Shown: in pieces, positions 6,892 through 12,915 of the stretch
How the letters are laid out: every line of letters starts with the position of its first letter
Numbering within the stretch: the first letter of the stretch is position 1
Source of the DNA: Bacteroidota bacterium
Lineage (GTDB): Bacteria; Bacteroidota; Ignavibacteria; Tepidaquicellales; Tepidaquicellaceae
Direction of reading: 5' to 3'
NCBI GenBank assembly: GCA_023429265.1
Contig: JAEYVS010000156.1
Location: forward strand, 1 to 12,915
DNA: 12,915 nucleotides
Program-made: the position numbers and the translations under genes
Notes under the pieces: model-generated
What the model was told of the DNA's origin: nothing
The model's input: only the letters and a program-made list of their open reading frames with translations
Databases searched by the model: none

Positions 6892-7953
6892 ATGAGAGTT
6901 ATAGGGAAAAGTTTAATTGTAATTATCTTATGCTCCTGCTTTTTTTTCTCTTCGTGTGACAGTCCTCCTGTCCCGGAAAAGCTCCCTTTATCCGTTAGGA
7001 ATAATCTCAACCTGCTTTTAAAGGACGCGCAGTTTATGATGTATATGAATTTCCGGTCGATGCGCGGTACTGAATTCTGGCAGAAGAACCTTTCCGATTC
7101 CATTATCACAAATGAGCAGACATTCGGCAGCATATTAAATTTATTCGGACGTGTAACGGGCGCGACAATCTCTAATGGTCTGGATGAACTTTATTATGCT
7201 AATTCGTGGTTCGGAGAAAACTCCATAGTATTAAAAGGTGTATTCAAAAAGGAAAGCCTGGATAATTTTATTGCCTCGGACAGCACCTTTACAAAAATAA
7301 CACATTCTGATGGTACTGAGATTTACAAAAGCATAGATGATAACCTGTTTTTTTACCTGAAGGATAATGTGACGCTGTGCGCGAGTAATTACCAGTCTCA
7401 GCTGGACAGGATGATGCAGACTTCTGACACTTCTCAAACCGGCTTACTGGAAAATGCAGACCTGATGCAGGCGATAGAGGGAACAATATACAAGAAAGAT
7501 CTGATGATGGTTTCAACGGAAAGGATGTTCATTCGAGGGATATTTTTGAATTTCTTTGGAGCCGGGAATCCTGAACAGGAAGGCCTCCCCGGTGGAACGC
7601 CTGAAGGTGAACAGACTCCGGTACCCGATGGACTTGGTAATATATATGAGAAGGTGAAATCTATCTCATTCTCAGTGAATATGACGAAAGAGCTGAAGGT
7701 AATGATACAGAGCAGGTGCGACAGCGAGGAGTCATCTAATTCAATCAGGAAATTACTAAACGGGCTGCTGACATTTTCACGGATAGGTTCCGCTGTAAAA
7801 AGTGATGAAGAAAAGAGCGCCATTGAAGAAATGCTCAACAGCATCGAAGTAAAGAATTTTGGAAATGATGTTTTCCTGGAAGTGAATGTAGATGAAGAAA
7901 ACATCAAAAGCTTTCAGACGAGGAAATTCATAGAAGATTCACCCACACAATAA
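6892..7953 (+). CDS. Hypothetical lipoprotein
   Basis: I do not recognise the family. The N-terminus has a basic start and a hydrophobic segment (residues 2-21) ending at FSSC, with Cys22 as the likely lipidated residue and D23-S24-P25-P26 after it. Phe at -3 is a relaxed lipobox, and Cys16 (LCSC) is an alternative. The 353-aa mature part alternates strand-like and helical stretches: LLLKDAQFMMYMNF (41-54), NSIVLKGVFKKESLDNFI (110-127) and ISFSVNMTKELKVMIQSR (258-275). A Pro/Gly/Glu-rich linker occupies about 224-250. This pattern faintly resembles periplasmic DUF3352-type proteins, which is only a guess. GGAA ends 2 nt before the ATG, a weak ribosome site. It should sit in a membrane facing the periplasm or surface. 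It follows the ABC permease gene by 53 nt and converges on fbp. Confidence 0.72.
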   Translation: MRVIGKSLIVIILCSCFFFSSCDSPPVPEKLPLSVRNNLNLLLKDAQFMMYMNFRSMRGTEFWQKNLSDSIITNEQTFGSILNLFGRVTGATISNGLDELYYANSWFGENSIVLKGVFKKESLDNFIASDSTFTKITHSDGTEIYKSIDDNLFFYLKDNVTLCASNYQSQLDRMMQTSDTSQTGLLENADLMQAIEGTIYKKDLMMVSTERMFIRGIFLNFFGAGNPEQEGLPGGTPEGEQTPVPDGLGNIYEKVKSISFSVNMTKELKVMIQSRCDSEESSNSIRKLLNGLLTFSRIGSAVKSDEEKSAIEEMLNSIEVKNFGNDVFLEVNVDEENIKSFQTRKFIEDSPTQ

Positions 7954-7961
7954 AATCTTAA

Positions 7962-8996
7962 TCAGGCTTCCGCTGATACAGACTCTTCCGCTTTAAATTT
8001 TTCCAGCATTTTTACGTCTTCCTCACTCCCAATGAACAATGGAGTGCGCTGGTGCAGGCTTTCAGGAGTAATGTCGAGTATGCGTTTGGTGCCGTCTGAT
8101 CCTCTTCCTCCTGCCTGTTCGACTATGAAACTTAACGGGTTAGCTTCATACATTAGGCGGAGCTTTCCATTCTTATTTTTATTGTCGGCGGGATACATAA
8201 ATATTCCACCGTACAGAAGATTGCGGTGAAAGTCAGCTACGAGAGAGCCCACGTAACGTGATGAATATGGTCTGCCTGTGTCTGCGTCTGATTCCTTCAG
8301 GTATTTAATATAGTTTTGAATGCCGGGAGACCATTTGCAGGTGTTGCCTTCATTTGCGGAATAAATCTTTGAGCGTTTGGGAATCTGGATATTCTCGTGT
8401 GAGAGAAGGAATTCGCCCACGGAAGGATCGAGCGTAAATCCGTGCGCGCCTTTGCCCGCGGTATAAACCAGAACAGTGCTGGAGCCGTATATCACGTAAC
8501 CGGCGGCAACCTGCTTATATCCTGTCTGGAGACAGTCTTCCATAGTTCCAAAACCGCTTTGTGAAACTCTTTTGTAAATGGAAAAGATGGTGCCGATCGA
8601 GATATTAGCTTCTATGTTGGAAGAGCCATCGAGCGGATCGAAGTGGCATACGTATTTATTTGTGACATATTTATTTTCAGCGAATTTTTCATCTATGGGT
8701 ATGAATGTCTCCTCTTCCTCGGTGCAAACTGCGCATACGTGACCGCCGGCTTTAAGGACATTGGTTAACACATCATTTGCATAGACATCGAGCTTTTTCA
8801 CCTGTTCACCCTGGACATTTTCCTGACCGGTGAATCCAAGGATGTCAATAAGCCCGGCGCGGTTTACCTCCTGTGATATCACTTTACAGGCAAGCGCAAT
8901 GTCCGCAAGCATATCTGAAAGCTGTCCGGTAGCTTCAGGGATCTGTCGCTCCTCATCGATTATATGGCGGTAAAAGGTGTTAAATTTGGAGATCAT
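7962..8996 (-). CDS. fbp: Fructose-1,6-bisphosphatase, class I
   Basis: This gluconeogenic enzyme hydrolyses fructose 1,6-bisphosphate to fructose 6-phosphate. The 344-aa length is normal for the class. Metal and substrate motifs are all in place: CTEEEE (91-96) supplying the paired glutamates, FDPLDGSSNIEANIS (119-133) with D120 and D123, SSRYVGSLVADFHR (245-258), and GKLRLMYEANPLSF (277-290) with E284 before EQAGG. It is the only leftward gene here. Its TGA stop (7962-7964) lies 8 nt from the stop of the convergent lipoprotein gene with no convincing terminator between them. Upstream at 9019-9052 is a good candidate promoter, giving a leader of only about 15 nt. The short acidic/Ser tail after residue 334 is not conserved in the family as I know it. 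Confidence 0.96.
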   Translation of the reverse strand: MISKFNTFYRHIIDEERQIPEATGQLSDMLADIALACKVISQEVNRAGLIDILGFTGQENVQGEQVKKLDVYANDVLTNVLKAGGHVCAVCTEEEETFIPIDEKFAENKYVTNKYVCHFDPLDGSSNIEANISIGTIFSIYKRVSQSGFGTMEDCLQTGYKQVAAGYVIYGSSTVLVYTAGKGAHGFTLDPSVGEFLLSHENIQIPKRSKIYSANEGNTCKWSPGIQNYIKYLKESDADTGRPYSSRYVGSLVADFHRNLLYGGIFMYPADNKNKNGKLRLMYEANPLSFIVEQAGGRGSDGTKRILDITPESLHQRTPLFIGSEEDVKMLEKFKAEESVSAEA

Positions 8997-9018
8997 TTAT
9001 TAGAGTTATGTTATAATT

Positions 9019-9052
9019 CAAAGATATAATATATTCTGATTAAAAATTCAAT
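9019..9052 (-). promoter_or_regulatory. Candidate promoter for fbp
   Basis: Read on the minus strand, TATCTTTG (plus-strand 9019-9026, CAAAGATA) is an exact match to the Bacteroidota -7 consensus TAnnTTTG. ATTG (9049-9052) lies 22 nt upstream near the -33 position. Transcription would start near 9012, about 15 nt before the fbp ATG at 8996. The -7 match is the best of its kind found in the intergenic regions of this window; the -33 box is imperfect and the spacing slightly long. Confidence 0.45.
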
Positions 9053-9077
9053 TGCATCAAAATAATATCAAAAACGG

Positions 9078-9109
9078 TTGTTAAATGCCATTATCTCAAT
9101 TTAAGTTTA
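9078..9109 (+). promoter_or_regulatory. Candidate promoter for the deacetylase operon
   Basis: TTG (9078-9080) and TAAGTTTA (9102-9109) are separated by 21 nt. The second is one base from TAnnTTTG. The predicted start near 9115 would leave a leader of about 25 nt before the ATG at 9142. It faces away from the fbp promoter, so the 145-nt A/T-rich gap 8997-9141 would serve both transcripts. Apart from these elements I see no operator-like palindrome in the gap. Confidence 0.33.
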
Positions 9110-9141
9110 AATTATACAAATAATAAGTTATTTTGGTTTAC

Positions 9142-10041
9142 ATGAAGCTGCCCATAACCGTAATATTGTGCATTTTCTTGCCGCAAGTGCTATTTTCTCA
9201 GCAAATTGCGTTGAGTTTTGACGATGCTCCAAGGAAGGGCGGACATCATTATTCCGGTGTGGAAAGGACCGAAATACTCCTGTCAAAACTCAAAGAAAAG
9301 GATGTTACTGCAGTTTTTTTCTGTGTGGCGAAGGATCTTGACGAGCTGGAAATGAGGAGACTAAAAATGTATGGTGACGCGGGGCATATTATGGCTAATC
9401 ATACATACTCTCACGAGAGGATAGACAGAATGGGTGTGGAGGGCTACATAGACGGAATTCGCAAGGCAGATGTAATATTGAGTGGTCTGCCGAACTACAG
9501 ATACTGGTTCAGGTACCCATTTCTCGATGAAGGAAAAGACGTAGATTCCTGTGACAGGATAAGGGAGGCGTTGAAGGATATGGGGTACATTAACGGGTAC
9601 GTGACAGTGGATAATTACGATTGGTACATCGAGAAACTTTTCCAGGATGCGTTAGCCGAGGGTAAAACCGTAGATTATTTTAAGCTTAAGAATTTATACC
9701 TGGATCATTTGTTAAACAGCATAGAGTTCTATGACAAGATGGCAATGGATGTTATCGGGAGGTCGCCGAAGCACGTCTTGCTGCTTCACGAGAATGACCT
9801 GGCTGCATTGTATGTGGATGAACTGATTGACAAATTGAGGAAAATGGGATGGGAAATCATATCACCTGAGGAAGCATATGCAGATCCAATAGCGCAGATA
9901 GTGCCTGATGTTTTGCTGAACGGGCAGGGGAGGATAGGAGCAATTGCTAAAGAAAAGGGATACAAAGGTAATTTTTCTCAGAAGTCTGAGGACACTGACT
10001 ACCTGGATGAGTATGTGAATATTATGGAGGTTTTTGAGTGA
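9142..10041 (+). CDS. Secreted polysaccharide deacetylase (NodB/CE4 fold)
   Basis: A 299-aa exported enzyme predicted to remove acetyl groups from a GlcNAc-type polymer or peptidoglycan. I start it at the ATG at 9142; an in-frame TTG at 9133 would add only three residues before the signal peptide. Residues 1-19 (MKLPITVILCIFLPQVLFS) form the signal peptide, cut before QQIALSFDD. CE4 motifs follow: SFDDAP with D27 and D28, NHTYSH with H87 and H91, the FRYP motif with R124 in place of the usual RPP, DNYDW with D160, and LLLHEND with H216. An insertion between motifs 4 and 5 (about 163-208) and a C-terminal extension beyond GWEIISPEEAY go past the minimal fold. It begins a rightward operon, and its stop overlaps the next gene's start. 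Confidence 0.88.
   Translation: MKLPITVILCIFLPQVLFSQQIALSFDDAPRKGGHHYSGVERTEILLSKLKEKDVTAVFFCVAKDLDELEMRRLKMYGDAGHIMANHTYSHERIDRMGVEGYIDGIRKADVILSGLPNYRYWFRYPFLDEGKDVDSCDRIREALKDMGYINGYVTVDNYDWYIEKLFQDALAEGKTVDYFKLKNLYLDHLLNSIEFYDKMAMDVIGRSPKHVLLLHENDLAALYVDELIDKLRKMGWEIISPEEAYADPIAQIVPDVLLNGQGRIGAIAKEKGYKGNFSQKSEDTDYLDEYVNIMEVFE
10026..10030 (+). promoter_or_regulatory. Strong Shine-Dalgarno site for the kinase GTG start
   Basis: GGAGG at 10026-10030 lies 7 nt before the GTG at 10038, near-ideal spacing for pairing with the 16S rRNA tail. It sits inside the last codons of the deacetylase gene. Other gene starts in the window show A-rich leaders without such a site. Together with the GTGA overlap it supports translational coupling and decides the start codon choice. 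Confidence 0.65.
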
Positions 10042-11045
10042 ATCCGGTAACTGAAGCCAAGTATTATTCACAGGCAAATACTGAAGCTCTTAAGAGATTC
10101 GGGGCATTGAAAAAGGATTCTAAACTGATATGGAGATCGGAATGTTATGTATTAAGATATACAAAGAATAAGAAGGAATACATACTAAAGCTAACGCACA
10201 GCGACCTGCGAAGCCCAGCTTACATAATGGGTGAGCTGGATTTTCTAAATGCTCTCAGGAAAGGCGGAGTAAATGCTGCCGTCCCTGTATTGTCCGAGGC
10301 AGGGAATTATGCTGAGGTAATAGAAGATAAGAATAACCCGGGTGAGTTTTTCATAGCGTATGCTTTTGAAAGAATGAAAGGTAGACTTGCAGAAGAGTGC
10401 AGATTGACATCGAAACTACTGTACAGCTGGGGTAAGGTGATGGGGGAAATGCACAGCCTTACTAAAAAATATAAAGTTTCCAATAACGCGCATAAAAGAA
10501 AGCACTGGCACGAAAGAAACCTGATAGCGGATTATAGGGGATTTATTACGGACGGAAGCGAATCATTTTTTGAAGGAGTGGAGAGACTTGTTAATAAAGG
10601 TAAGTCATATCCTGAAAATAGGAATTCATACGGTTTAGTTCACGCGGATATGCACAGGAGGAATTTTTTCGTAGATAAGGGTAAGGTGAATGTGTTCGAC
10701 TTTGACGACCTTGAGTATCATTATTTTGCGTATGATATCGCGGTACCTCTGAATGGATATGCAAAAAAAGACAGGAAGAAAGCCCGAAACGGAATTGATT
10801 TCTTTATGAGGAATTTTATGGAGGGGTATTATTCTGCAAACCTGTTAAACAGGAAATGGCTGGAGGCAATGAATGATTTTTTAGCGATACGAAGACTATA
10901 CCTGATTTCGATGTTGTATCAGGCGGATTTTAAAAGATGGGCTCCTAAGAGCTATAAGGAAACCATAAAAAGAGACATGGGTTTAATTGAAAACGGGATG
11001 CCGATTGCAGAAGTGGATTTCACAAAATACGCGTTGAATAATTAA
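10038..11045 (+). CDS. APH/SrkA-like small-molecule or protein kinase
   Basis: A 335-aa cytoplasmic protein with the aminoglycoside-phosphotransferase/choline-kinase fold. Visible elements are the strand with K51 (EYILKLTH), a probable helix-C glutamate E66 (MGELDFL), the hinge region near 104-112 (FFIAYAFER), the catalytic loop LVHADMHRRNFF (200-211) with H202, D204 and N209, and the metal loop NVFDFDDLEYHY (218-229) with D221. The DFDD segment followed by YDIAVPL resembles SrkA/YihE and homoserine kinase type II relatives more than antibiotic-resistance enzymes. GTG is chosen as start because it overlaps the deacetylase stop as GTGA and follows a GGAGG site. The 8-nt gap to the next gene suggests continued co-transcription. 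The substrate is unknown. Confidence 0.83.
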   Translation: MNPVTEAKYYSQANTEALKRFGALKKDSKLIWRSECYVLRYTKNKKEYILKLTHSDLRSPAYIMGELDFLNALRKGGVNAAVPVLSEAGNYAEVIEDKNNPGEFFIAYAFERMKGRLAEECRLTSKLLYSWGKVMGEMHSLTKKYKVSNNAHKRKHWHERNLIADYRGFITDGSESFFEGVERLVNKGKSYPENRNSYGLVHADMHRRNFFVDKGKVNVFDFDDLEYHYFAYDIAVPLNGYAKKDRKKARNGIDFFMRNFMEGYYSANLLNRKWLEAMNDFLAIRRLYLISMLYQADFKRWAPKSYKETIKRDMGLIENGMPIAEVDFTKYALNN

Positions 11046-11053
11046 GTTATAAA

Positions 11054-11521
11054 ATGAAGATAGCATATAATGTATTTTACGCGCTCGCGATAATAATAGT
11101 TTTCCTGGCACTTATGGGAGGCTCACTGAGCAGAGGAATATTTACTTCAATCTCTGAGGCTACATTGAGCTATTCCGGTATAAAAAAGGAGCGGATAGAA
11201 GCAGCTGATGATAAGATCGACGAAATAATGTTCACCGGAAAAAAAGTCGAACTGCAAATAGAAAAATTGAAAAATCTATTCTCACAGGATGAAATAGATG
11301 AAAGCAAATACAGGAAAACCAAGAATTATTTCATACAGGAGACTTTTTACAAGCCGTTAGTGGAAATGTTTAATTATGTTTACAGGGTATTTTTTGTTTT
11401 TGGCGGAATGTTCTTCTTCTTATTCGGGGTGATATCTCATTTAATTTACAGGAGTATGGATCTGAGAAGAAGGGTAAGAGAGCTTGAGAGGATAGTTTTA
11501 TCGAAAACAAGATATAGTTAG
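11054..11521 (+). CDS. Hypothetical two-helix membrane protein
   Basis: I recognise no family in this 155-aa protein. A first hydrophobic span (about residues 7-25, ALAIIIVFLALMGG) follows a basic N-terminus. A charged, mainly helical region (about 40-105, rich in Lys, Glu and Ile) comes next and could form a coiled coil, then a second span (about 110-132, very Phe-rich: VFFVFGGMFFFLFGV). The C-terminal tail RSMDLRRRVRELERIV is strongly basic and heptad-like, which by the positive-inside rule puts both ends in the cytoplasm and the middle outside. It lies 8 nt after the kinase gene and 3 nt before tsaC, so it is part of the operon. Its role cannot be read from sequence. Confidence 0.75.
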   Translation: MKIAYNVFYALAIIIVFLALMGGSLSRGIFTSISEATLSYSGIKKERIEAADDKIDEIMFTGKKVELQIEKLKNLFSQDEIDESKYRKTKNYFIQETFYKPLVEMFNYVYRVFFVFGGMFFFLFGVISHLIYRSMDLRRRVRELERIVLSKTRYS

Positions 11522-11524
11522 ACA

Positions 11525-12487
11525 GTGACACAGATAATAACAGATATAGATAAGGCTGCAGAGGAGCTTATTAGAGGGAACGTTGTGGGTCTTCCTACAG
11601 AGACGGTGTATGGGCTTGGGGCAAATGCCTTAAATCCTGAAGCTGTGTTGAAGATATTCGAAGTGAAGGAACGTCCTAAGTTTAATCCTTTAATAGTTCA
11701 CGTCCTGAGAGAAGATTTAGATAAGTATGTATCTGATATCCCGGAGAATATATTAAAGCTCATTGAAGAATTCTCTCCGGGTCCAATAACTTATGTATTA
11801 AAGCGCAAGGAGATCATTCCGGATATAGTATCGGCAGGACTTGAGACTGTGGCAATCAGGATACCATCACACGAGACATTTAGAAAGATTCTGGAAATAA
11901 CAGATCTGCCTGTATCCGCGCCGTCTGCTAACAGGTTCGGAAAGCTTTCTCCGACCAGCGCGGAAGATGTACTAAAAGAACTTGAAGGGAAAATAGATTA
12001 TATTCTGGACGGAGGGAAGAGCGTAATTGGAATCGAATCCACAGTAGTAAGCCACATTGACGGGGAGATAGAGATACTACGTCATGGATATATTTCCAGG
12101 GAAGACATAGAAAAGGTAGTGGGGAAGGTTCGGGAGAAAGAAGAGAATATCGAGGATATGAATGTAAAACCGGCATCTCCCGGGATGTTAAAGAGCCATT
12201 ATGCTCCAAATACTCCTTTATACATTACTAATTTAGAGTTAATTAAGTCATATTCAGATAAGGATAAGGTTGGAGTACTCGACCTGCAGAAATTTGACGA
12301 TCTGAAGGAGCTTGCAGTGAATTTATTTTCGGAGATGAGACGGCTGGATGAGCAGGGATATGATTACATAATAACCTCAAAAGTCAGGAATGAAGGTATT
12401 GGTAGAGCAATTAATGACAGACTATTGAGAGCAGCGAAAGGATTTCTTATAAACGTGAATAACAAGATAAAGATCATAGAGAAATAA
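11525..12487 (+). CDS. L-threonylcarbamoyladenylate synthase (Sua5/TsaC2 type)
   Basis: This enzyme makes threonylcarbamoyl-AMP from threonine, bicarbonate and ATP, the first step of t6A formation at position 37 of ANN-decoding tRNAs. The 320-aa length fits the two-domain Sua5 form. The YrdC domain (about 8-200) has GLPTETVYGLG (22-32), VKERPKFNPLIVH (47-59), PGPITYVLKR (85-94), AIRIPSH (110-116) and SAPSANRFGKLSPT (131-144); K48, R50, S134 and N136 fit the KxR-SxN active-site set. The linker ASPGMLKSHYAP (217-228) leads to the C-terminal Sua5 domain. The GTG start is 3 nt after the upstream stop, with no clear Shine-Dalgarno site and no earlier alternative. The stop overlaps the next ATG by one base (TAATG). 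Confidence 0.94.
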   Translation: MTQIITDIDKAAEELIRGNVVGLPTETVYGLGANALNPEAVLKIFEVKERPKFNPLIVHVLREDLDKYVSDIPENILKLIEEFSPGPITYVLKRKEIIPDIVSAGLETVAIRIPSHETFRKILEITDLPVSAPSANRFGKLSPTSAEDVLKELEGKIDYILDGGKSVIGIESTVVSHIDGEIEILRHGYISREDIEKVVGKVREKEENIEDMNVKPASPGMLKSHYAPNTPLYITNLELIKSYSDKDKVGVLDLQKFDDLKELAVNLFSEMRRLDEQGYDYIITSKVRNEGIGRAINDRLLRAAKGFLINVNNKIKIIEK

Positions 12488-12915
12488 TGCCTGACGAAAT
12501 AATAGACATATCGTTCGATAACGAAGATAAAAAACCGCAGCAGGATAAAGACCGCCTGGTGATCAACTTCGATGATATTCAAAGTGAAGCGATAGAAGAA
12601 AAAATTGAAGAAAAAACAGCAGATTCGATACAGCCTGTATTATCACTTGAGGATAAGATAAAAGCCTTAAAAGTCGATTCATTTTACAGGGCATCCTCAA
12701 CGCTTAGTAATTATTACTCATCCGACATTAAATTTCCGGAAGGGATAGAGATTAGCTATCACGAAAACTCGATGACAGACCTAAAAGGTACTTTCCTTAA
12801 TTCAATTCTTGAATCTAATAAGTATCTTATTGTGAGTTCATCAGGAGGAAGTGTATACGCTGTCGACAGGTTTACTAAGAAATTAAAGAGAAGACTTAGT
12901 TTTAATAATGAAGCT
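12487..12915 (+). CDS. Partial protein with acidic N-terminus and propeller-like segment
   Basis: The gene runs off the right edge, so only its first 143 codons are visible. The ATG shares its A with the stop of the threonylcarbamoyl-AMP synthase gene (TAATG). Residues 1-50 are acidic and probably disordered. They contain two similar short motifs, IDISFDNED (6-14) and LVINFDDIQ (24-32). From residue 51 an ordered region begins. It includes YLIVSSSGGSVYAVDRFTKK (113-132), which looks like one blade of a PQQ-type or WD-like beta-propeller (G-x-VYAxD-x-x-T-x-K pattern). There is no signal peptide or membrane span in this part, which suggests the cytoplasm, unlike most PQQ-repeat proteins. The open frame has no stop to position 12915. 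The family is not certain without the rest. Confidence 0.72.
   Translation, partial: MPDEIIDISFDNEDKKPQQDKDRLVINFDDIQSEAIEEKIEEKTADSIQPVLSLEDKIKALKVDSFYRASSTLSNYYSSDIKFPEGIEISYHENSMTDLKGTFLNSILESNKYLIVSSSGGSVYAVDRFTKKLKRRLSFNNEA

Noticed and set aside
7434..7907. 157-codon minus-strand open frame opposite the lipoprotein gene
   Set aside because: The plus-strand frame has a signal sequence and good spacing to its neighbour. The minus-strand translation is Ser/Phe-rich and low in complexity, as expected of a complementary-strand shadow.
7961..7977. ATCAG/CTGAT inverted pair as a shared terminator
   Set aside because: Only 5 bp, inside the fbp coding end, and no T-run on either side.
10038..11045. 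Aminoglycoside resistance gene
   Set aside because: The fold is shared, but the DFDD-type metal loop and operon context fit SrkA-like or metabolic kinases better, and there is no sign of a resistance island.
230..12487. Possible tRNA-Asn theme linking asnS and the t6A synthase gene
   Set aside because: t6A does occur on tRNA-Asn, but the genes lie about 10 kb apart in separate transcripts with a reversed gene between them, so a link is not supported.

Overview
This window looks like an ordinary chromosomal stretch from the Bacteroidota/Ignavibacteriota/Chlorobiota side of the tree. The assignment is inference and rests on four things: most start codons follow A-rich leaders without Shine-Dalgarno sequence, three intergenic regions carry TAnnTTTG/A-type -7 elements with a TTG-like -33 box, the secreted protein has a signal peptide ending in Ser-Gln-Gln, and a nested TTTTGC/GCAAAA palindrome of a kind I recall from intergenic regions of these phyla lies at the left edge. 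No rRNA, tRNA, CRISPR array, transposase, integrase or phage gene is visible.

Region 1 (1-229) is non-coding: a compound palindromic repeat, a small hairpin and a candidate promoter for the first gene. Region 2 (230-6838) is a tightly packed rightward run of eight genes with gaps of 4 to 27 nt, possibly one transcript: asparaginyl-tRNA synthetase, a YacP/Rae1-type NYN nuclease, a TauE/SafE anion exporter, a single-domain rhodanese, a CstB-like persulfide dioxygenase-rhodanese fusion, an HD-domain hydrolase, and an ABC-2 ATPase with its permease. The exporter, rhodanese and CstB-like genes form a recognisable cassette: persulfide sulfur would be moved by rhodanese domains, oxidised by the dioxygenase to sulfite or thiosulfate, and exported by the TauE-type permease. 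No regulator or sulfide:quinone reductase lies beside it.

Region 3 (6839-7953) starts with a short A/T-rich tandem repeat and encodes an unrecognised lipoprotein. It converges, with 8 nt between stop codons, on a leftward class I fructose-1,6-bisphosphatase (7962-8996). A 145-nt A/T-rich divergent promoter region follows.

Region 4 (9142-12915) is a second rightward operon with overlaps or gaps of at most 8 nt: a secreted polysaccharide deacetylase, an APH/SrkA-like kinase started at an overlapping GTG behind the only strong Shine-Dalgarno sequence I found, a two-helix membrane protein, Sua5/TsaC threonylcarbamoyl-AMP synthase, and the beginning of a cytoplasmic protein with a propeller-like segment that runs off the right edge.

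Most genes belong to known families. The points most worth a second look are the sulfur cassette, the nested repeat at 55-115, the strong-SD GTG overlap, and the composition of the last operon. I do not see convincing evidence of a wholly new system.
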